From: Salinivirgaceae bacterium
GTDB taxonomy: Bacteria; Bacteroidota; Bacteroidia; Bacteroidales; SZUA-534
NCBI GenBank assembly: GCA_017474765.1
Contig: JAFVGW010000037.1
Location: 1-64,000 of the forward strand
Direction: 5' to 3'
Length of the DNA: 64,000 bases
The translations under genes were made by a program, and so were the position numbers. The notes under the pieces are model-generated. The model saw only the letters and a program-made list of their open reading frames with translations. It was not told the origin of the DNA and made no database searches. Positions 59,690 to 64,000 of the stretch are shown piece by piece (position 1 is the stretch's first letter; every line of letters begins with the position of its first letter).

Positions 59690-62600
59690 ATGAGCGATTT
59701 AATTAAGCCAGCATTCTTATTTGAAACTAGTTGGGAAGTTTGCAACAAGGTGGGTGGAATCCACACTGTGATAACTTCGAAAATGCCGAACGAATATGCC
59801 GCTTACGGCGACAACATTATGTTCATCGGCCCCGATTTGGTTAGGGAAGAGGGCAATTCAGAGTTCACTGAGGACAAGAGCCTGTTTCCCGAATGGAAGG
59901 AGACGGCTGAGAAAGAAGGCCTGCGCATAAAGATTGGCCGCTGGAACGTGGCTCACAAGCCGCTGGCGGTGCTGGTCGATTATACAGTATTTATTCCGCT
60001 GAAAGACAAACTGCTGGCTTCGTGGTGGGAGACCTACAAACTCGATTCCATCACAGGCGAGTGGGAGTATATTGAGTCGGTGCTGTTCGGCTATGCGGCT
60101 GGCAAGGTGGTGGAGAGTTACAAAAACTTCTATCTGCCTGACGCACCAGTGGTTGCACAGTTCCACGAGTGGCAGACTGGCTCGGGTGTTCTCTATCTCG
60201 ACCGCGCCTGCCCGAAGGTGGCAACCGTGTTCACCACACACGCTACAGTGCTGGGCCGCTCGGTTGCGGGCAACGGATTCCCGCTCTACAAGAGCCTGGG
60301 CTCGTTCGACCCCGACATCCGCGCACGCGAACTTGGCGTGATGGCCAAGCACTCACTAGAGAAGACCGCCGCCCAAGTGGCATCGGTCTACACAACGGTG
60401 AGCAAGGTGACAGCCAACGAGTGCAAGGTGCTTTTGAATAACGAACCCGATGCAGTTACACCTAACGGATTTGCACTCAATCACTTGCCGCATATGGACG
60501 ACAATGTGACCAAAGAAGCCCGCAAGAAACTTGCCGAGGTTACTGAGGCGCTGACAGGCAACAAGTGCGACGATGAGACTCTGTTTGTGGCAATCTCTGG
60601 CCGCTACGAGTTCAAAAACAAGGGCATCGACATCTTTATCGACGCACTCGGCAAACTGAACCAGCAGGGCGGTTACAAGCACAACATTGTCGGTTTCATT
60701 CTGGTGCCGAACTTCAACTACGGCCCGCGCAAATGCCTGCAAGACCGTCTGGCCGACAGCAATGTCCGCATACCCGACGAGCGCATCACAACGCACTCGC
60801 TCAACCCCGACTACTACGACCCCGTGATGGACAAAACCCATCAGTTGCAACTGACTAATAATCAGGGGCAGCAGGTGAATGTGGTGCTGGTTCCTGTCTA
60901 TCTGAACGGCAACGACGGCATCTTCAATATGTCGTACTACAACCTGCTGAGCGGTTTCGATTTGACGGCCTTCCCGTCGTACTACGAGCCGTGGGGCTAC
61001 ACACCGCTTGAGAGCATCGCTGTTGGCGTGCCCACGGTGACCACAAGCCTTGCGGGATTCGGCCAGTGGATGCTGAAAAAGACCAGCGGAATCCAGGATG
61101 GCATTGAGGTTGTGACCCGCACTGAAGACAACTACTGGGATGTGGTTGACGAACTTGTGAATGTCATCAACCGCGTTTACAAGATGTCGCCCGCCGACCG
61201 CGCCAAACTGCGCAAGCGCGCCAAAGAGCAGGCTAGCGAAATCAGTTGGGACAATCTGTTCCACTACTACGCCGAAGCCTACAGCAAGGCGCTCACACTG
61301 TCGCTCGCACGCGTCGACGACCAAATAATGCATACGAACAATAATTTTAATAATAGTCAAAAACTTATGAGTAACGAACCAATTTGGAAGAAGATGATTA
61401 TCCATTCAGACCTTCCTGAAAGGCTGAAAAATCTGGATAATCTGGCAAATAACCTGTGGTGGTGCTGGAATTACGAGGCAATTGAGATGTTCAAATACAT
61501 CGACCCCGAGCTGTGGGCAAAGGTTGAGAAGAACCCAATCGCCCTGCTGAAGGTGGTTTCAACCGCCCGTCTGGCCGAACTTGAGAAAGACACAGCGTTC
61601 CTGGCCAAATTCGACCGCGTGTCGAAGAATTTCGCAGAATATATGAGCGTGGCACCGCGCAACGATATGCCACTGGTTGGCTACTTCAGTATGGAGTACG
61701 GCCTGACCGACAACCTGAAGATTTTCTCGGGCGGTCTGGGCATTCTGGCAGGCGACTACCTGAAAGAGGCCAGCGACTCGAATATGCCGATGGTTGGCGT
61801 CGGATTCCTTTACAAATACGGATATTTCACTCAGGAACTGACAGTTTCGGGTGAGCAGCAGGCAAGTCTGGTTCCGCAGAATATGGACAATCTGCCGATT
61901 TCCGCCGTTCTCGACGAGTTCAAACGTCAACTGACCATTTCGCTCAACCTGCCAGGACGTATGGTGAAAGCCCGCATCTGGAAAGTGCAGGTTGGTCGTG
62001 TGCCTTTGTATCTGCTTGATACTGAAGACCCCGACAACAGCGCTGAGGACCGCGCAATCACGCAGCAACTCTACGGCGGCGACTGGGAGAACCGTTTGAA
62101 ACAGGAGATGCTGCTCGGCCTTGGCGGTATTCGCGCCCTGAAGGCGATGAACATTAAGCCGAACGTGTTCCACTGCAACGAGGGACACGCCGCAATGATT
62201 AACGTTGAGCGTCTGTCGGATTATGTTCAGCACGAGAATTTGACTTTCAACGAGGCTCTTGAGGCTGTCCGCGCTTCGTCGCTGTTCACCACACACACAC
62301 CAGTTCCCGCTGGCCACGACGCCTTCGACCAGAATATGATTCGCACCTATCTGCGCCCGATTCCAGAGCGTCTGAAGATTGATTGGGACACATTTATGAA
62401 CCTTGGCCTTGCACCCGACGGCAAGTTCTCGATGAGCGTTCTGGCAACCCGCACTTCGCAGGAGATGAACGGCGTTTCGATGCTGCACGGCGATGTGACA
62501 AAGGAGATGTTCAAGTATATGTGGCCTGGTTTCTCGACCAACGAACTGTATATCAATTATGTAACCAACGGCGTTCATATGCCGACGTGGGCTGCCAAAG

Positions 62601-63451
62601 AGTGGCGCCGTCTGTATGAGAGCACCTTCGGCGACGGCTTTATGCAAGACCAGTCGAACACCAAATACTGGGAGAAGATTTTCGACGTTCAGGACAGCGT
62701 CATCTGGGATTTGCGCAACCAACTGCGTAAGAAGTTGATTGACTACGTGAAGGCACGTTTCGAGAAGAGTTCGATTATGCGTCACGAAAGCCCGAAATAT
62801 GTGGTTGAGACTTTGAGCAGACTCAACGAGCACACTCTGACAATCGGCTTCGCACGCCGCTTTGCAACCTATAAGCGCGCTCACTTGCTCTTCAGCGACA
62901 TCGACCGTCTGGCAAAAATCGTGAACAATCCGTCGTGCCCAGTTCAATTCCTGTTTGCAGGTAAGGCTCACCCGCACGACAAGGCTGGTCAGGATTTGAT
63001 TAAGAATATTGTTGAGATTTCGCGCCGTCCAGAGTTCGTTGGCAAGATACTGTTCCTTGAGAACTATGATATGGACCTTGCAAAACGTCTGGTTCGCGGT
63101 GTCGATGTTTGGTTGAACAACCCGACACGTCCGTTGGAGGCCAGCGGTACTAGCGGTCAGAAAGCCGAAATGAACGGCGTGCTGAACTTCAGCGTGCTCG
63201 ACGGCTGGTGGGTTGAGGGCTACAAAGAGAAGGCTGGCTGGGCGCTTCCACAGGAGCAGACCTATCAGAACCAACAGTTCCAGAACGAACTGGATGCCGC
63301 CACAATCTACAGCATCCTTGAGAACGAGATTATCCCGCTGTTCTATCAGCGCAACAACTTCGGCATCCCGACAGAGTGGGTTCAGTACATCAAACGTTCA
63401 ATCGCAGGCATCGCACCGCACTTCACAACAAAGCGTATGCTCGACGACTAA
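59690..63451 (+). CDS. Fused glycogen synthase (GT3) and alpha-glucan phosphorylase (GT35), truncated by an in-frame TAA
   Basis: This is a 1253-residue protein. Residues 1-540 are a GT3 glycogen synthase (FETSWEVCNKVGGIHTV, FHEWQTGSGVLYL, TTHATVLGRS, YYEPWGYTPLESIAVGVPTV), which uses UDP-glucose. After a seam (about 543-560) comes an alpha-glucan phosphorylase with an N-terminal DUF3417-type segment (NLANNLWWCWNYEA) and the GT35 core; the pyridoxal-phosphate lysine is Lys1158 in EASGTSGQKAEMNG. Synthesis and breakdown of the same polymer are thus in one chain. The frame ends at TAA 63449-63451 after RMLDD, although homologous coding sequence continues in frame to 63892. Methionines at 547 and 560 could start the phosphorylase separately. 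Confidence 0.88.
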   Translation: MSDLIKPAFLFETSWEVCNKVGGIHTVITSKMPNEYAAYGDNIMFIGPDLVREEGNSEFTEDKSLFPEWKETAEKEGLRIKIGRWNVAHKPLAVLVDYTVFIPLKDKLLASWWETYKLDSITGEWEYIESVLFGYAAGKVVESYKNFYLPDAPVVAQFHEWQTGSGVLYLDRACPKVATVFTTHATVLGRSVAGNGFPLYKSLGSFDPDIRARELGVMAKHSLEKTAAQVASVYTTVSKVTANECKVLLNNEPDAVTPNGFALNHLPHMDDNVTKEARKKLAEVTEALTGNKCDDETLFVAISGRYEFKNKGIDIFIDALGKLNQQGGYKHNIVGFILVPNFNYGPRKCLQDRLADSNVRIPDERITTHSLNPDYYDPVMDKTHQLQLTNNQGQQVNVVLVPVYLNGNDGIFNMSYYNLLSGFDLTAFPSYYEPWGYTPLESIAVGVPTVTTSLAGFGQWMLKKTSGIQDGIEVVTRTEDNYWDVVDELVNVINRVYKMSPADRAKLRKRAKEQASEISWDNLFHYYAEAYSKALTLSLARVDDQIMHTNNNFNNSQKLMSNEPIWKKMIIHSDLPERLKNLDNLANNLWWCWNYEAIEMFKYIDPELWAKVEKNPIALLKVVSTARLAELEKDTAFLAKFDRVSKNFAEYMSVAPRNDMPLVGYFSMEYGLTDNLKIFSGGLGILAGDYLKEASDSNMPMVGVGFLYKYGYFTQELTVSGEQQASLVPQNMDNLPISAVLDEFKRQLTISLNLPGRMVKARIWKVQVGRVPLYLLDTEDPDNSAEDRAITQQLYGGDWENRLKQEMLLGLGGIRALKAMNIKPNVFHCNEGHAAMINVERLSDYVQHENLTFNEALEAVRASSLFTTHTPVPAGHDAFDQNMIRTYLRPIPERLKIDWDTFMNLGLAPDGKFSMSVLATRTSQEMNGVSMLHGDVTKEMFKYMWPGFSTNELYINYVTNGVHMPTWAAKEWRRLYESTFGDGFMQDQSNTKYWEKIFDVQDSVIWDLRNQLRKKLIDYVKARFEKSSIMRHESPKYVVETLSRLNEHTLTIGFARRFATYKRAHLLFSDIDRLAKIVNNPSCPVQFLFAGKAHPHDKAGQDLIKNIVEISRRPEFVGKILFLENYDMDLAKRLVRGVDVWLNNPTRPLEASGTSGQKAEMNGVLNFSVLDGWWVEGYKEKAGWALPQEQTYQNQQFQNELDAATIYSILENEIIPLFYQRNNFGIPTEWVQYIKRSIAGIAPHFTTKRMLDD
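61321..61366 (+). other. AT-rich seam between the synthase and phosphorylase halves
   Basis: This 46-bp stretch is about three-quarters A or T inside an otherwise GC-richer gene and encodes a low-complexity linker rich in Asn. It contains one in-frame ATG (61328) and ends at a second (61367) that begins MSNEPIWKK, a credible phosphorylase N-terminus. It looks like a former intergenic spacer whose stop codon was lost, or like an internal translation start. Confidence 0.6.
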
Positions 63452-63892
63452 ATCAACAAGTATTACTCACCGCTCTACAAGCGCAGCAGCAAGGTCATTG
63501 CCGACAACTTCAAAGTTGCCCGCGACCTGTCGCGCTGGAAGAACAAAATTTACGAGAACTGGGATAAGATTGAAGTTGTCTCGGTTGACTTCCCGAGCAC
63601 CCTTAAGACAGAGTTCAAGGCAGGCCAGAACTATCACGGTGAGGTGATTGTTGACATCAAGAACCTTGACATCGACGACGTAGGAGTGGAGATGGTTATT
63701 ATGGACCAGGACTGCACCAAACTGCTCGACCGCAAGGAACTGAAACTCAACAAGCACGTTGACTCGATGGCCTTCTTCGAAATCGACTTCAAACTCGACC
63801 ATCCAGGCTCATACGACTACGGTGTTCGTCTGTTCGCAAAGAACGTCGACCTGCCGCACCGTCAGGATGTTCCGCTCTTGCGTTGGGTTTAA
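63452..63892 (+). pseudogene. Severed C-terminal part of the alpha-glucan phosphorylase
   Basis: It is in frame with the preceding gene and separated only by TAA. It encodes 146 residues, INKYYSPLYKRSSKVIADNF, then a beta-rich domain ending FAKNVDLPHRQDVPLLRWV. Codon use and coding character continue unchanged past the stop. I expect a Tyr codon (DDY-INKYY) where TAA stands, a one-base change. Part may be made by readthrough or from the internal ATG at 63692; otherwise it is lost. Confidence 0.75.
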
Positions 63893-63929
63893 TCAATGAG
63901 AGAAGGATTGAATGAGTGAAATTCAATAG

Positions 63930-63963
63930 AAAACCCCGAAAGGCACTGCTTTTCGGGGTTTTT
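63930..63963 (+). terminator. Intrinsic terminator of the glycogen operon
   Basis: AAAACCCCGAAA (63930-63941), loop, then TTTTCGGGGTTTTT. It follows the severed phosphorylase end (63892) rather than the TAA at 63451, which suggests the full-length gene was until recently one unit. Confidence 0.9.
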
Positions 63964-64000
63964 AGTTTGCGTAGCAGCGTTTTCCGAAGGTTATTACCTA

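Noticed and set aside
61367-63451. Separate phosphorylase gene starting at 61,367
   Set aside because: Possible, but the synthase frame runs through without a stop, so a fusion is the simplest reading; kept as an alternative within the fused gene entry.
1-64000. tRNA, rRNA or CRISPR loci
   Set aside because: No T-loop/anticodon patterns, rRNA cores or regularly spaced direct repeats were found in any gap.

Overview
The window looks like chromosomal DNA from a member of Bacteroidales (Bacteroidota), probably an uncultured gut or rumen lineage; the family cannot be fixed from the sequence. The evidence is a short RpoD of the Bacteroidota type, promoters matching the Bacteroidota form (-33 TTTG and -7 TAnnTTTG, exact with 20-bp spacing upstream of rpsA and of a lipoprotein operon), hardly any Shine-Dalgarno sites, Bacteroidota-specific families (C10 peptidase, FISUMP and InlB-B-repeat surface proteins, UPF0316), and the glycogen gene set usual for that phylum. 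No tRNA, rRNA or CRISPR array was seen.

Layout. 1-9.4 kb, minus strand: a C10 cysteine peptidase cut by the window edge; two tandem lipoproteins coupled to a radical SAM/SPASM enzyme; a secreted GH43 arabinosidase-like enzyme with a partner; an AlkD-like DNA repair protein; GlsB; UPF0316; and a SiaC/SiaB partner-switch pair in which SiaB is doubled. 9.6-12.2 kb, plus strand: HtrA protease and rpoD. 12.3-22 kb, mostly minus: a helicase with HRDC and HTH domains, a REP-associated (Y1) transposase carrying a 102-bp in-frame palindromic insert, a small secreted protein, a frameshifted CoiA-like gene, an orphan minimal nucleotidyltransferase, DUF4268, a PfkB sugar kinase, phosphoglucomutase and RmlD. 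22-26.1 kb is an accessory island: a polyvalent-protein-type kinase, a strongly structured presumptive RNA element ending in an intrinsic terminator, a frameshifted m5C methyltransferase, its PD-(D/E)XK endonuclease partner and a hairpin-rich repeat block. 26.2-36.8 kb is mostly housekeeping: proC, rpsA, a STAS protein, rnz, an N-acetylglucosamine-kinase-like ATPase, a lipoprotein, acyl-CoA synthetase, a LysM glucosaminidase and fmt. 36.9-41 kb, minus: a cytoplasmic GH16-like protein lacking its acid/base residue, a histidine kinase with a cNMP-binding domain, and two tandem beta-barrel paralogues.

41.2-63.9 kb, plus strand, is an alpha-glucan (glycogen) region: branching enzyme, GH13 amylase, debranching enzyme, GT4 glycosyltransferase, GH57 amylase and a fused glycogen synthase/alpha-glucan phosphorylase. 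Two surface-protein genes are interleaved with it: a lipoprotein and a mosaic adhesin of about 2,630 residues. The phosphoglucomutase at 19-21 kb would link glucose-1-phosphate from the phosphorylase to glucose-6-phosphate. No glgC is present, which fits a UDP-glucose-using GT3 synthase.

The observations most worth following are: (1) the nested hairpin plus terminator at 23,272-23,414 in front of the restriction-modification genes; (2) the radical SAM enzyme with two lipoprotein partners; (3) the 102-bp element with 10-bp inverted ends inside the transposase gene, with a related sequence forming the stop codon of fmt; (4) the synthase-phosphorylase fusion with an AT-rich seam and an in-frame TAA late in the phosphorylase; (5) the tandem SiaB. 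Two genes carry apparent 1-bp deletions and one a nonsense codon, so base-level assembly error must be excluded before biology is inferred from them.
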